Positions 37,050 to 53,618 of a DNA stretch of 64,000 nt are shown piece after piece. The first letter of the stretch is position 1, and the number at the start of each line of letters is the position of its first letter. Both the position numbers and the translations under genes were made by a program. Under the pieces are notes generated by a model that worked only from the letters and a program-made list of their open reading frames with translations, was not told where the DNA came from and ran no database searches. Origin of the DNA: Prosapia bicincta (lineage: Eukaryota; Arthropoda; Insecta; Hemiptera; Cercopidae); the NCBI GenBank assembly GCA_036971475.1, contig JBAIZL010000005.1, forward strand, positions 179,938,886-180,002,885, in the 5' to 3' direction.

Positions 37050-37125
37050 TTCTCCCTTTCTGTCTGTCTGTCTGTCTGTCTGTCTCTCCCTCTCTCTCTC
37101 TCTTTTTTTCTCTCTCTCTCCCTCC
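37050..37125. repeat. (CTGT)n-(TC)n microsatellite
   Basis: About eight CTGT/TCTG units pass into TC runs. Confidence 0.9.
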
Positions 37126-37889
37126 TTACTGATGTGTAATTAAAATATGAAAATTGGTATAAACTTATTTAAAACTAAAGATGAAAGAAAATATGCCCTA
37201 ATTAGTTACAAATATGTAAAACAGATCAAACATTTTACTTCGTTGGAATACCAAATTTGACTGAGTTTTAAGAGAACGTTTCCCCCAAAGTCAGTAAATA
37301 ACTAAATGTGGTTTTCTTATTTAAAATGCCGCAGCAAATGTTGGAGGATTTAAACTGGGAAGATGTGTTTGTTATGGCTGGTTAACACCTTCCCAGCTGG
37401 CCAGACAAGGAACAATACGGCCGCGGTAATAAACCGTTCCACCAAAGAAGATGAAACTTTGTGCGTGAAAAATATAAATCTCTAGATATTAGTTATGTGT
37501 CTAGCGGTGTAGTCTACCGTGCGTTGTATACAGCTGTGTCAATCAACCGATTGTAAGCATTTCGGCAGTCAAACGGGGTGATTGACAGGAGCACGTTTAA
37601 TGAGGGAAATTTTTTTTTGAGAACAGTAATACTGCGGGGCATCACTGTATAGAATAAATATCGTCCTAAAGGGCTTTAGGTAATTCATGTTTGGAAAATC
37701 TTCAGAAGCTCAGAGAAATTAGCCTATAAAAATTGGTGCCACAAATATTAAAAACTGATCAACTGACCTTACTTTACAAACTTAAATTTTATGAACTCAA
37801 GGTTTCCTTATAAAACAGAGCACTTTGTTGTACTGAATTACAATATAAAGTATCTCCTTAGGATAGGATTGACTTTTAAAAAATAGTTT
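37126..37889. other. Interval without a recognisable gene
   Basis: Unique-looking AT-rich sequence. Confidence 0.4.
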
Positions 37890-38500
37890 CTAGTGTGAAT
37901 ATCTTTTTAGTGCATGTATCTTTGAAGTATGAACATCTTTTCAGTGTGAATATCTTTGTAGTATAAATATCTTTGAAGTAGGAACATCTTTTTAGTGTGA
38001 ATATCTTTGTAGTACGAATATATTTTTCATATAATTATATCTGTAGTATGAATATCTTTTTATTGTGAACATTTTTTTTAGTGTGAATATCTTTGAATTA
38101 TGAACATTATTTTACTGTGAATATCTTTGTAGTATGAATAACTTTGAAGTAGGAACATCTTTTTAGTGTGAATATCTTTGTAGTACGAATATATTTTTCA
38201 TATAATTATATCTGTAGTATGAATATATTTTTAGTGTGAACATTGTTTTTAGTGTGAATATCTTTGAAGTATGAACATTATTTTACTGTGAATATCTTTG
38301 TAGTATGAATATCTTTGAAGTAGGAACATAATTTTAGTGTGAATATCTTTGTATTGTGATTATCTTTTGGGTGTAAATATCTTTGTAGGGTGAATATATT
38401 TATGGTAGTATATATGTTTGAAGTATGAATATATTTGTATGTGAATATCGTTGTAATACAAATATACTTGTAGTATGAGAATATCTTTGTGTTATGTATA
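37890..38500. repeat. 17-bp minisatellite with a 171-bp higher-order unit
   Basis: Units resemble agtatgaatatctttga. The variant block beginning tttgaagtaggaacat recurs at about 37972, 38143 and 38314, two spacings of 171 bp. The right end (38340-38500) is degenerate. Confidence 0.85.
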
Positions 38501-38764
38501 TCTTAAATGTAATACAATGCGTACTAACACAAATGGAATTTCATTAGCGATAATAAGTTTGTATAGGCCTATTACCCTATTTTGAGAAATAATGGTTCTT
38601 TTTAAAGTTTTTTATCTTACACCTCGCTATAAACAAAACTCTAAACATTGAACTCCTCTGCTTGAGAAGAACTTTGTTTATAAACTTTATCTTTATATTG
38701 AAAATATGATGAAAAACATTGTTGAAAAAGGAATGAGAAAATTAGCAAAATGATAAAACTTCAT
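38501..38764. other. Short interval between arrays
   Basis: Unique-looking AT-rich sequence. Confidence 0.4.
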
Positions 38765-39860
38765 TATTTTTTCAACCATGAGCCCATGAGCCACGAACAT
38801 GTTTATGATTCCAACAGGATGGCGACAAACAGAATCAAGAGGCTAACAGGTTGATGACAAATAGGACCATAAGCCCATGGGTCACCAATACGATTATGAG
38901 GCGATGAGCCACCGATAGGTTCATGATTCCAACAGGATGGCGACACACCGAATCAAGAGGCTAACAGGTTGATGACAAACAGGACCATAAGCCCATAGGT
39001 CACCAACACGTTTATGAGGTGATTAGCCACCGATAGGTTCATGATTCCAACAGGATGGAAATATACAGAATCAAGACGCTACCAGGTTGATGACAAACAG
39101 GACCATAAGCCCATGGGTCGCCAATACGTTTATGAGGCGATGAGCCACTGATAGGTTCATGATTCCAACAGGATGGCGACAGACAAAATCAAGAGGCTAC
39201 CAGGTTGATGACAAACAGGACCATAAGCCTATGGGTCACCAATACGTTTATGAAGCGATGAGCCACCGATAGGTTCATGATTCCGACAGAATGACGACAA
39301 ACAGAATCAAGAGACTAACAGGTTGATGACAAACAGAACCATAAGCCCATGGGTCACCAATACGTTTATGAAGCGATAAGCCACCGATAGGTTCATGATT
39401 CCGACAGAATGACGACAAACAGAATCAAGAGACTAACAGGTTGATGAGAAACAGGACCATAAGCCCATGGGTCACCAATACGTTTATGAGGCGATGAGCC
39501 ACTGATAGGTTCATGATTCCAACAGGATGGCGACAGACAAAATCAAGAGGCTACCAGGTTGATGACAAACAGGACCATAAGCCCATGGGTCACCAATACG
39601 TTTATGAAGCGATGAGCCACCGATAGGTTCATGATTCCGACAGAATGACGACAAACAGAATCAAGAGGCTAACAGGTTGATGAGAAACAGGACCATAAGC
39701 CCATGGGTCACCAATACGTTTATGAGGCGATTAGAAACCGATAGGTTCATGATTCCAACAGGATGGCGACACACAGAATCAAGAGGCTAACAGGTTGATG
39801 AGAATATTGGGTCACCAATATGATTATGAGGCGATGAGTCACCGATAGTATCACTTGTTT
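38765..39860. repeat. 118-bp satellite array, about 9 copies
   Basis: The word tcatgattcc (or its variant) recurs at 38803, 38921, 39039, 39157, 39275, 39393, 39511, 39629 and 39747, always 118 bp apart. The unit also holds caggttgatgacaaacagga and cccatgggtcaccaatacg. The last copy is truncated. Confidence 0.95.
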
Positions 39861-41427
39861 CTGAGCCACCAATTTATTAAATGTATTAAACTCTTAATAG
39901 TATTTAAATGTACACAACTTTGAAACAAACAAAAAACAAACAATTAAAGTACTTATAGGGTAGGTCATAAAAAAGCATAATTTGATTCATCTTGAGATTA
40001 ACTAGGAGACAAGAAATAGTTTATAGGAAGTAAAGAATATAAATAAAGTAACAGCTTGATTACGATAAAAATGAATAACGTATAGTGATTACAAAAACTT
40101 TACGCAGATTTCACGAACACAGTGGCGTTACAAAGACGAGATGCAAAGTCATTCTGACGACGACAAATATGAAAAGACAACTCCTTTATCGTTAGATCTA
40201 CAATTTGCAAATAAAAACGTTTGGAAATGATTTCATCGGAGCGCACTTCACAGAAGAACGTTTCCAGCTGGTTCATGGAAAGTTTCGCGCTAATCATAAA
40301 CGCCATCAATTTTTTAACCTACTTCGACAACAATCAGTGGTTCAGTAGAAGAAAGCGGGTTTTAACAGTTTTTTGTTTAATTGCGGGGGAATGCAAACTA
40401 AATATAGGGGAATAAGGTACGACACTGTAAAGGACTGGTCGTGGCAGCTGTGTGTGTGTGTGTGTGTGACTGTACCAGCATAATTAGTCTGTCATGTCGG
40501 AAAGCTATAAAAGAAACCAAAGTAAACGGTGAATTTAGCTCTAGTAATTAATTTTATTGAAAAATACCTTTAAATTCGCAAGAAAGTTGCTATAGGATGT
40601 GGAGCGTAGGATGCGGGCGTATCTGGAAATATTCAAACCTGTTTCTGTTTTATACAAAACTATACGATTAGTCTAAGGTATAGTGGGAAGGTAAAAGCTG
40701 TACCGATGAAGAAAAATAGGCAACTTCTCCAATTGTAAGGTAGAACGAAGAACACAAATATAAGACAATTCGTATTTCTTACATTACCATGAAATAGATT
40801 TGATTCAGAACTAGAAGCTTTGGTTTTTATTACAAAAAGGAGAACATTAACTCATTAAATAAAAACGTTTTCAGGTAGAAGTTGATATTTGTCAGACTTC
40901 GAAATAAATAATACAGATTTTTTAAAAGTTTATAATCAGTGAAATTTGTATTAAAAAATTGGCTAAGATTTTCTACGGCGCGTTCTATAGAGTCACGTGG
41001 AGGAACTAAGGAGTTACTTGATAAATCTCTGAAGTGGAAAGTGTATGATACCAATACCACAGTTTGTTAACACTGCTGCCCTTAGAAGATTGTACAACTT
41101 ACGCGATGCCAGCGTCAGCGTTCTGGGTACATACTTCCGGTAGCCTCCCTTATAGCTGCGTGACCAAGATCATTCTTTCAACAACCATAAAATTTTCAAT
41201 TAAAATAATTACGTATTCAGATGCAAGTTAACAGGATCGCGTCGTTTGCCGCCCTTGGCAGCCGCCACGCTGAAACAAACTGCGTCTACACACGCTGTAA
41301 TTTACTCTGCACGATATATCACCAAGTGTAAGACAGCCTTGCGATTTATTGTGCAACCTTTGTTCCTGTAGATTTAGCAATGCTCAATACTTAATCCTGT
41401 TAGTAATTACCGGTCAAATCGGCCATC
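39861..41427. other. Interval without a recognisable gene
   Basis: Unique-looking, with a short TG run at 40450-40468. Confidence 0.4.
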
Positions 41428-42085
41428 AAGGTCTCTGCAAGATAGAGAAGACTTCACGCCTTAGAAAGAACGTTATACACGAAAGGAAAAGGTTTCTGCA
41501 AGACAGAGAAGACGTCTACCTTATAAAAAACATTAGATACGAAAGGAAAAGATCTCTGTAACATAGGAAAAATTTCAAAAATGCAAAGAACGTTATACAA
41601 GAGAGGAGATGGTCTCTGCAAGACAGAGAAGACTTCAACGCATTATAAAAAACGTTATACACGAAAGGAGAAGATCTCTGCAAGTCAAAGAAGACTTCCT
41701 ACTTATAAAGAACGTTAGGTACGAAATGAAAAGTTCTCTGTAATACAGGAAATACTTCAACGCCTTACAATGAGCGTTATACAAGAGAGGAGATGGTCTC
41801 TGCAAGACAGGGAAGACTTCAACCCCTTACAAAGAACGTTATGAACGAAATTAGTAGGCCTCTGCAAGACAGGGAAGACTTCACGCCTTAAAAAGAGTGT
41901 TATACGCGAAAGAAAAACGTCTCTTTATGTTACGGAGGTCCTAAACGCCTTACAAAGAACGTTATGCTCAAAAGTAAAAGGTCTCTCCAAGACAGGGAAG
42001 ACTTCACGCGTTAGAAAGATCGTTATGCACGAAAGGAAAAGATCTTTTCAAGGCACAGAGGTCCTAAACACCTTCCAAACAAGAA
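41428..42085. repeat. 60-bp minisatellite, about 11 diverged copies
   Basis: Units read ggtctctgcaagacag, agaagacttca, then aagaacgttatacacgaaag. Copies vary by substitutions and small indels, so this is older than the 89- and 118-bp arrays. Confidence 0.85.
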
Positions 42086-43816
<1,731 letters not shown>

Positions 43817-44829
43817 TTAATTAGACACTCTAATTTTAATCCATAGGCATGTGTATTCTTCAACTTTATATAAGGTTTTATATATTGATAATAGTGAAGA
43901 CTTCATTTGGTTTTTCGCCAGGAAAAACCCATTAATTCATAATTTTGCATCATATGGCGTAAATATACCTGTGAAAGTAAAAACTAAATATAGCTTTTAT
44001 AATCCATTATACTCTTTGTAAGAAGAAGAAATAAAAAGTATTGAAGTCTTCTCAAACATTTTGATGGTTTAAGAAACGCCAACCTTAGCAAGCGTTAAGG
44101 TCTCCCATTAAAGAACCATATTTTAGCATTTAATTAGTTTATTTCGGGAAGAGCCCAGTTAATTAGTGGCAAGCAACTATCACAACACATACCTGGCCAG
44201 AGCCTCCCACAGGGCCGCCCCCGGTGTTTGTATTAGTACGCCACACTCGTCACCCCGCGGGGAACCTTCCAATCTAATGGAGTTGTAATTCCTTGATCCG
44301 AGATTTATCGTCGATACAAAGGCCAAGGCCTACCAACACAGGAAAGCGAAATTTCCCAACAGTGTCGTCGGCTAATTCAATTTTGATTTACGTTGTGTTA
44401 AATTAAAGTCGATCAATTATTTGAAATTGCAGTCAAATACTAAAGTAGTTTTTTGTTGAAAACGTAATTAAATTAATGTGAATTTAATCCTTAAAAATTC
44501 CTTAGGGATTGTCTTTGAACCTTATTTTCCTTACATAGTGCAAGATGCAAAACAGTCTATTTCTGACAGCTTTGAAGCCTACAACACAAGAATATGAAAA
44601 TAAAATATGTTTAGCCTACAGCTATGCCTAAATATTATCTTTGTTTAAGTAGGTCACCATCCATTATTGCTTGGCTTTTAAAAAAATGCAGAAAAAATAG
44701 ATTTTTCTATATTTGTCAATTAGTTTTTGAAATGTAAATGAGATTAGGCGTACTAGAAAGCTTTTCTTTGGGAAGATCCGTTGGGAACAGTTGGGAGCAT
44801 CCGTAGAGCGAAAAATTACTAGTGATTAA
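43817..44829. other. Interval without a recognisable gene
   Basis: Unique-looking; a GC-rich patch at 44200-44340 has no recognisable motif. Confidence 0.4.
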
Positions 44830-45100
44830 ATTATGTTGAAATTATTTTCAAATTTAATTTACTATAAAACAATACATATAGTGTTAAATTCAATTAAAAG
44901 ATAGCACGTGATCTCATGCAACAGTGGTTTTACTCTTCATTTATAGTCTATGTTTAAATAATTTTCAAATGCAATTGACTACAAATCAAGAAATATGATG
45001 TCAATTCAATTATCTGATAACACACGATTTCATGCAACAGCTGTGTTCCTCGTTATCTAGGCCTATAGGTTATGTTTAAATTATTTTCAAATAATTTTCA
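44830..45100. repeat. Old tandem duplication, period about 120 bp
   Basis: A phrase like tgtttaaataattttcaaat occurs at about 44833, 44950 and 45070, and gatctcatgcaacag/gatttcatgcaacag at about 44911 and 45028. Two diverged copies and part of a third. Confidence 0.65.
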
Positions 45101-45843
45101 TCATATGTTTTGCGGCACTTCTAAAACAAACTACAATTTAGACTCTCCAAATATTAACAAAACAGCTGTTTCCCGCTTCAATAGTGTTTCGCCATAGCTC
45201 AAAGTGTGGCACTGCTTTGCCAGAAGGTTAGCGACTCCCTAATGATAACATTAACCGAAACATCCATAAAATAAAGAAAACATTCATTAGGCGCTAAACA
45301 AAGTGTTTTACGATTGAAGTGGCGGTGTTTTGCCGCCGGTTTAATCAAAATGCAAAACAGCGGCGCGGCCCAGTCACAATAAGAACGTTGCGGGGAAATA
45401 TTTTCGGCGTCCCGCGGAGCCGGGTTACAGTAATTATCGTTCGTAATAAGTGTTACTAAGTCGTAATGTTTCGATCCTAGGCGACCCACTTCAAACATGC
45501 AGCATTACGCTTTGCCTCAAATAGTTTCTTACCTCTTAAAAGGTCTTTACCTACCGTATCATGCCGTGCCTGCTCGTATCATGCCATGACCGTCATAGGT
45601 CCGTGTCTGTCACTACTATGCCCACTATACCCGTATAGAACGCTTAGCAACGATTACGGTACCAGTTCGGTAGCCGTTGAGTCCTGCATCTGGGCTGTAC
45701 ATTTCTTGCGTCAGGAGACTACTTCTGTAGTACAGTTTTAATGTTATTTATCTTCATAAATTGAATTAAATTTATATTTTATTTTGCCGTGTTGTGAATT
45801 TTGAACTAACGTATGTTAGTTGTTTTGTGTGAAAACATATAAT
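45101..45843. other. Interval with a GC-rich patch, no recognisable gene
   Basis: GC content rises at 45310-45440. The 99-codon minus-strand frame at 45199-45498 crosses it but has no recognisable domain. The stretch at 45540-45730 may be 5' flank of the Harbinger fragment. Confidence 0.4.
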
Positions 45844-46113
45844 ATGGCTATTAGGCGATTGTCATTAACAGAAGTGGCAATGTTTGCCCTTATTTTGAAC
45901 GAGGAACGGGGAAATGAAAACAAAACTCAGAGACACTATTGGATTCACAAATGTCTACAAAAAAGGTAAACCGAGGGAGAATATTGGACGTTATATAGGC
46001 ACCTATTTGATGAAGAAAGGTTTTACCAGTATTTTCGTATGAAGTCATTCCAGTTTAATGAACTATTGAGAAAAATTATTAGGAAATTCATTGAGAAATT
46101 TTTCCCTAACTAA
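45844..46113 (+). pseudogene. PIF/Harbinger transposase, N-terminal fragment
   Basis: From an ATG at 45844 the frame reads RHYWIHKCLQKR, a TAA stop at 45967, then GEYWTLYRHLFDEERFYQYF and RMKSFQFNELLRKI in the same frame, ending at a stop at 46111. Harbinger transposases begin with just this pattern: R-x-Y-W-x-H-P..., a short G-E-Y/F block, then E-x-F-x-x-Y-F-R-M-x-x-x-x-F-x-E-L-L. The catalytic DDE part should follow but is missing, and (TA)n(TG)n DNA begins 250 bp later. The TAA could sit at an intron-like GTAAAC, but no acceptor is evident. Dead fragment. Confidence 0.65.
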
Positions 46114-46357
46114 CATACGTGTTTTTTTCAAATGCAAGGAAAGAGCAACTACGTTTTGTGTCTGGAAGGAATAGCAACGCAGAGCATATGTGGTTGCAAC
46201 GGGGTTTGACGGCGTCATCTACCATGCATGGAGTGGTCTGTCACCGGCAAAATATGCTGCTTGACAACTGTTGAACTAGTATATATATGTTTAAATAATT
46301 CTTGTATTTGTATATTAACTTTTGTTCTTTATTAATACACAAGAAAACATATTGCGA

Positions 46358-46605
<248 letters not shown>

Positions 46606-48179
46606 TTATTTAATAATAATTACAATAATTCATACATACGAGGAATTATATCATATAATTCATATATTCTTACGTTTGACTATGGTACGCTTATTAAAAA
46701 AGGTAATAAAACTTTGTGTTTGTCGGGCAAAGTTAGAAGAAACCTGTTTCTTTAGCCCTTGTCTGTTATATTATGAAAGAAGAATAAAAATTCTCTTTAC
46801 CGGCTTAATAAAGCACTCTCGAAATTACATTTAAAAGATAGGCAATCAGCTGTTGAAACTTCATGCGGCCAGTGACTGGGCCCCAAGACAATGACAAAAC
46901 GATGATATTTTGTTTTCACGGTTCCGCCGCCAGACAGCGCGTCTCTCCATTCAATTTAGTCATCCATTAGAATAGCGCAGGTGTTCGAGCTTGTAACAGC
47001 TCAATTTGACCTTACAATGGTTTCTGTCAGATTTCTCTAGCAGGAAGCCATTTTGTGCTGGCTTGGAATATATTTGGACTTGGAAAATATTATGATTGTA
47101 AAAACAATTCAGTTTTGATCTGTGCATAAGCAGACACCACATTTTCCATAATAACGGTTGATTTCGTAATCAAAGTCTTTTAAATGAAACAATGTCTAGT
47201 TTTATTCAAGTTAGTAGAATAAATTATATTCATTTTTTAATATAGTTCATAAATTGCTTTGCTAATAAATAATCATTAAAATGCTTCATGTTAGTTAAAC
47301 AAAGGTCAACGTTTACCTTAATCTATATAATTAAACTAAGATTGATTGAATTCCTTTTTCTAAATTTTGTTTAGTCTTGTGTGTACATTTTCTTTCCTTG
47401 AACTATGTGTGCAACATATTTTCCATTTCATCCTGACTTGCTTTCTTCGATATTTTCGTTTTTACCTTTTCCAGACTAGTTTCTTCTGTCTACTGTCCTT
47501 ATTTCTTCTAACACTATTCACATAATTTAATTAAGTACAGCTGTCCTCTCTTCACATTTTCTCCCTTCTTATTTCTGACAATTTTTCCCGCACAAACGTG
47601 TTTGTATAATAAAGTATGTATAACTGTCACGTACAGGCCTAGCACAGAACCAATTTCAAAACATAGTGTTGCCGTGGAGTAGATTCATCGACGAACGCAC
47701 AGTGTTCTGAGTTAAGTCCCAAAAACACGCTGTTGTTAGAGTTTTCGAAGAAACGAAGTCTCTGTTACGTGGCTTTCAAACTAGCTACTTCAAAATATTT
47801 TCCTTGCTGAAATTAAAACAATTAATGTTAAGAGAACGGATGTTGACATGAAATATCCTTGACAAATTATAGAACAAAAACCCGTTTGAAGATAATATCA
47901 CACATGAATAATCTCTGTTGACTGTCAAAGGAAAACAAATGTACAGAGGGACGAGCTCCAGAAGGCCCTGTAGAAGAAATTAGCTCAAATCCATTTAACT
48001 AAGAGGTTATGAACTTAATCCAAATCACAGAAAGAGATTTGGAATAAGTACCTTTGTAGACAGATAGAGCTATAGAGAGATACTGGTCGTAAAGACAAAC
48101 CCGACGCCGAAAAAAACCAAGATATTCAACAAAAATTCAATAATCGTTTGTTTTTACCTAACTATAATCAATGGTCATT
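46606..48179. other. Interval without a recognisable gene
   Basis: Unique-looking AT-rich sequence. Confidence 0.4.
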
Positions 48180-48880
48180 CCTTTAACTTCGTTCAATCAA
48201 TGGACGTTTTTTTGACCGCAATTGACGTTCCTTTGGCATCAAAGAGTCCATAGACTTTCCTTTGGGATCATAGAGTCAATAGACGTTCATTTGACCCGTT
48301 CATTTGGCAGTATAGAGTCAATAGACGTTCTTTTGGCATCATAGAGTCAATAGACGTTCCTTTGACCTCACATAGTCAATTGACGTTCCTTTGGCACTAT
48401 AAAGTCAATTGACGTTCCTTTGGTATCATAGCGTCAATAGACGATCTTTTGACCGCAATTGACGTTCCTTTGGCATGTTAAAGTCTATAGGCATCATAGA
48501 GTCAACGGACGTTCCTGTTTTTCATCATAGAGTCAATAGACCTTCCTTTGACCGCAATTGACGTTCCTTTGGCATCATAGAGTCAATAAATGTTCATTTG
48601 GCATCATAAAGTCAATAGACGTTATTTGACCTCACATAGTTAATAGACGTTCCTTTGGCATCATAGAGTCAATAGACGTTCCTTTTTTCATCATAGTCAA
48701 TAGACGTACCTTTGACCGCAATAGACGTTCCATTGACCTCACATAGTCAATTGACGTTCTTTTTACAGCAATTGACGTTCCTTTGGCAACATAGAGTCAA
48801 TAGATGTCCCCTGGCTTCATCAGATTTAATGGGAGTTCCTATTGCTTCATCGAATCAAGGGATGTTTCTTGACCTCGTCA
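48180..48880. repeat. 29-bp minisatellite with shorter variants
   Basis: The unit resembles gacgttcctttggcatcata followed by gagtcaata; shortened units of about 20 bp (gacgttcctttgaccgcaat) are interspersed. Roughly 20 units in all, degenerate at both ends. Confidence 0.85.
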
Positions 48881-51800
48881 GGATCAATAGCCTAGATGCC
48901 TTTTTGGCTTCATCCCAAAACTAAATCGAAACCATTGCAAAATTGATAGTTTTTCCAATACAAAGGTTCACTAAATTTAATTTCATTGCTAAATCTTTTT
49001 AACAACAAAAATCATCGCTAAATTGAAAAAGATTTTAAAAAGACGTCTCTCTTATTTACCAAAATAGGTATGGCAAAGATATTAAAACAGACCTGAACTT
49101 CAAGATTGGGTATGCTTAACTAATATTGTTTAAAATGTATTCCAGATACACATACGCATCGCCTCTCTATGACGTATCGATTTAGGACGAAGATTTGGCA
49201 GGCGGTGGCCGGTCCATTAGGCCGATATCTAGGCGGCATCTGCGCTAATAGCAACCGCCTACACCGACATTCCATCCACCGCTTGACAGCCATCTTTCCT
49301 GTTTAAAGTGAAACTCACCGTGTTTTCAGCGTCTTAATTCCGTGAATGTAAATAAAACTAGAAGCGCACTCACATCAAAGATAGACACGAGTTCAGGCTG
49401 AACTTTGAAAAAAATAATTTCTTAAGATTTTGTAAAACACAATGTTAAAACTTTCGGATTAAAAAAGAGTTATCTTCTGTAGTTGGTTGATAATTTAGGA
49501 TGTTATAAAATTTAATTACTTAAATATGATAAGCTTTAATTAAATTTATCTCAATATGCCCGAAAATTATTGAAAACACAACCGTTATAATCAAAGCAAC
49601 TGGAAGACGTTGAGCAATGTAAATGTCTTGGAGCTTGCCTCAACAATGAAGCTGAGAGTGGTCGAAAGATAAATGGAGATAAAAGTTAAAATGGAGCTCA
49701 GACTGCAGATGTTTAGATGCTATCTATTTTCAGTATTGCAATGCGGAACGTAATTTAGGATATTGAAGACGTAAAACGAAGACGTAGCGGTTTTCGAGAA
49801 GTGATATTGTAGATGCATTCTAAGGTATCCTGAGTGCAGAGGGTAACTAATGTGGGGTATTAGATAAGGTAGAAAAATATCTTGAACTCAAAATTACGTC
49901 AAGGTTGAGGAATGGTTAACAAGTTACGAAATCTTCAGTAATACGTATAGATCTGAAGGAAATGGAGACAGAAAAAGAAGGATATTGGTTAAAGAAATTT
50001 GAAGAATGACATCTAAGGATCTATTTTGGGGAATGCTTCCGGGAATAATTGATCACTGAGGTTACTAACCTCCTAAATAAGACTATTATGGAAAATCGAG
50101 TTCTCGTAAAACATTGTGGAAAACCGTTTCCTTATCGAACAAGGTGGAACAAGTTTCGGAAAAGTTTCATTCTTTGTGTATGAAACATGACCACATATTG
50201 GTTCTGAGTTATTTATTGAGTGGTTAAAAGTTCAAATAACTACGTCATGGCCCTTTTTGTGAAATGCAAAAGCTTAAAAATATCGAACATTTTAAACCTT
50301 TGTTAAAAAGCCTGTAAATGCAGTCAAATATAATTTTTTTAATCTCCGGTAAACTATAAATATGATTAATAGATTAACTCCATGACTTTGACTCCGTGAC
50401 TTTGACAGCCATGTAATATTTCACTTTAAATAAAGAGAAAAGAGATATTTAGAAAACATTTAGAAACATTTTTTAAACAGTAAAGTTTTATTTAATATGA
50501 TGTGTATCTATTTAAACTAAAAATACTTTATTCAACCTGTTTTTTTAAAACCCTGGTCTGAGCCCTCTAAACCAGCGCAACCATCGTGATGTCCAAGCAC
50601 ATACTGTTAGTAAATTTATAACCACTGGTAGTGAAGGATCAGGATTGGTTGTCCATAGAAAGAGCTATTGAGCTAGGATGTTCTTATACTAGAGGGTAGG
50701 AACGGGTGTTGCTGTACGGTAGGCTATAGAGAGTATCTTGGACTCTTTATTCTGCTTCAAACTCGAAGCTAGGATGGAGCTTAAAAGTTAATCTAGTATT
50801 CCCGAAGAACAGCGCCTCACATTGCGTGGAACAGATCTCTGATGCAGGTGATTAGTAGGTCTTATACTATCTCGAGCGATTCCGGAACAGTTAAAAGTAA
50901 CAGGTAGAAGTAAAGCCAGTGCCTACCCAAGTCTATAAGTCTAATGGATCTTAAGTTGTAAAAACTGTACAAATATAGTTGCCCTGCTTTAGTCGCAGGC
51001 TGTCTTCAGAAGCACATACAACTACTGGACGCATAAACAAAGATAAATTATGTAAAACTCGTGGAGCCCACATTTTACGACTTTCGACAAGTTGCATGAT
51101 AGCTTTCCGTAAACCATCACTTCTGCGCGCGCAGTAACTTTGGGCTTGATTCATAGCGAAACCTTTATACAGGGGAACGTTACTTAGCATTGAGCAGTAT
51201 AATAGTAGCCGTATTCACCTAGGTACTACAATATCAATAAAAATCTTTTATATGTTCATGTTTTTCAAAATGTTTAAATTTTAATAAGAAAGTAATGTCA
51301 CGATTTTTTTTTCTATTTAATAGACTATTTCTTTACAGGATGTAAGTTTAGTACTGTGTTTATTAATAATATTTGCACGACAATCATTATCTATAGCTAG
51401 ACATCTGTAACTTTATTATTGTTAGAAGATTTGTAGGCGATACAAAACATGTACCTGTTGGTTGTCTAGTTGCGTGAATTTAGTTCTAACCATCTTTGAG
51501 CTTGCGCAGTTGGTAGCGAATAGAATTGGCATCATATAACGTCAGGCGTACAATGTGTGTATGGTTCCCGAAGAAACCAGTTTGCGGCGTTTGATGATGC
51601 CGCCATCACCGCTGGGTTCATTACATCTGTGATTGTAGCACTCATTAATCTGTGATCAGCCGTTTGTTTGGCCGTGTCATGTCATCAAACACGGCCTGTC
51701 AAACTTTGGTCTCTGTTTGAGTTTGAAGGCTTAATCAATTCCATCTTTTGTAATGGAGTGGTTGAAATACTGGCAGGAATTTGTGTGCTGGAAGAAGAAG

Positions 51801-52689
51801 CCAGTTTGCTGCTCTGGAATGTTTACAGCAAAGTATAAGTTTAGTGTAAATAAATAATGGAGTACGGGTGGCTGTTCTTTCCCGAATTCAAGAAACAAAA
51901 TTTGTTTACAGTAACTCAACACCAAACATGGGTCTCAAGTAATAAAGCTAATCAAATAAACGTGGTCTGATAAGACGGCTTGAAAATATTGTTTCATAAA
52001 CTGATTTCAGATCAATTGTCATTGTGGCAAACGTTTTTAAATTTGAAATCTCTATCGACTATTCTAATCCTACCTTATAACTTTCCTTTACTTGCTGAGG
52101 ACAGAGGACGATACGCTCGGGACAATGTCTTCTGATCCTAGCTTATCATTTTCTTTTATTTGCTAATGAGGCAAGTCAGTGATTGTCCTGTGTCAAGTTT
52201 TACTTCTTACCCTGATGGTGTTCTGCCTTACAGGAGGGTTGCTCAAACGGAAGAGCTCATTTAAATTTTCTGTAAGATAATAGTTGACTTTTTTAATACA
52301 CAACAAGAAATAACGGTCAAATAATTTGTTAGTATTATAATAATAATAACATTTTTTTGACGATTTAAATCAATTTTACACGAATTTAAAAACAAATATT
52401 TTATCGTTTATGGCCCCACAATTTTTGTATGGTAACTGCGTTTAATATTTTGCAATGGCCGATACATGAGCATTGTAGGGTCACGATGCTAGTAGCCTAC
52501 ATAAAGCCTAGGCTATAGTTCTTGCAGAGAAAGTTATATCGATGTATTCGACAACATCGCTTTAACTAAGTATATTCCTCATAGGACATGTGTTCTGCTT
52601 TGCTATTTGCAATTCTTTATTACCTATATTCACATACAGAAAACAAGTAAATATTTTAATACGAAATAAGTACCATTTTACCACGTAAC
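48881..52689. other. 3.8-kb interval without a recognisable gene
   Basis: Unique-looking. GC-richer patches at 49170-49330 and 51540-51700 might be regulatory, but nothing in them is diagnostic. A short imperfect duplication of about 60 bp sits at 52065-52165. Confidence 0.4.
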
Positions 52690-53000
52690 TTTCTGACAAA
52701 AGGTATCCCCCTTACGTATAGTCACGTTCAATGTATAGTCAATGTTCCTCCAAGTACGCTGACGTATCCCCAATTTTCCCTCATTACGTTCACGTACCCC
52801 TAGCATTACAACAATACGTTGAATTGGTCCCTGGTATTTTAAGTATCCCCAATTTTCCTTTATTACGTCGACGCGCCCTCCATTTCTCCGAATACATTCA
52901 CGTACCCTACGTTTTCTCCAGTACATGACATATCTCCAGGTTTCCCCCACTAAGTTGACGTATCCCAGTTTTTCTCAGTACTTTGATATACAGACATTTC
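52690..53000. repeat. Degenerate minisatellite, unit about 25 bp
   Basis: Variants of tacgttgacgtacccc and aattttccctcatt alternate for about 300 bp. Strongly diverged. Confidence 0.7.

Positions 53001-53618
<618 letters not shown>

Noticed and set aside
45199..45498. 99-codon minus-strand frame over a GC-rich patch
   Set aside because: The openness is explained by GC content lowering stop frequency; no recognisable protein features or splice context.
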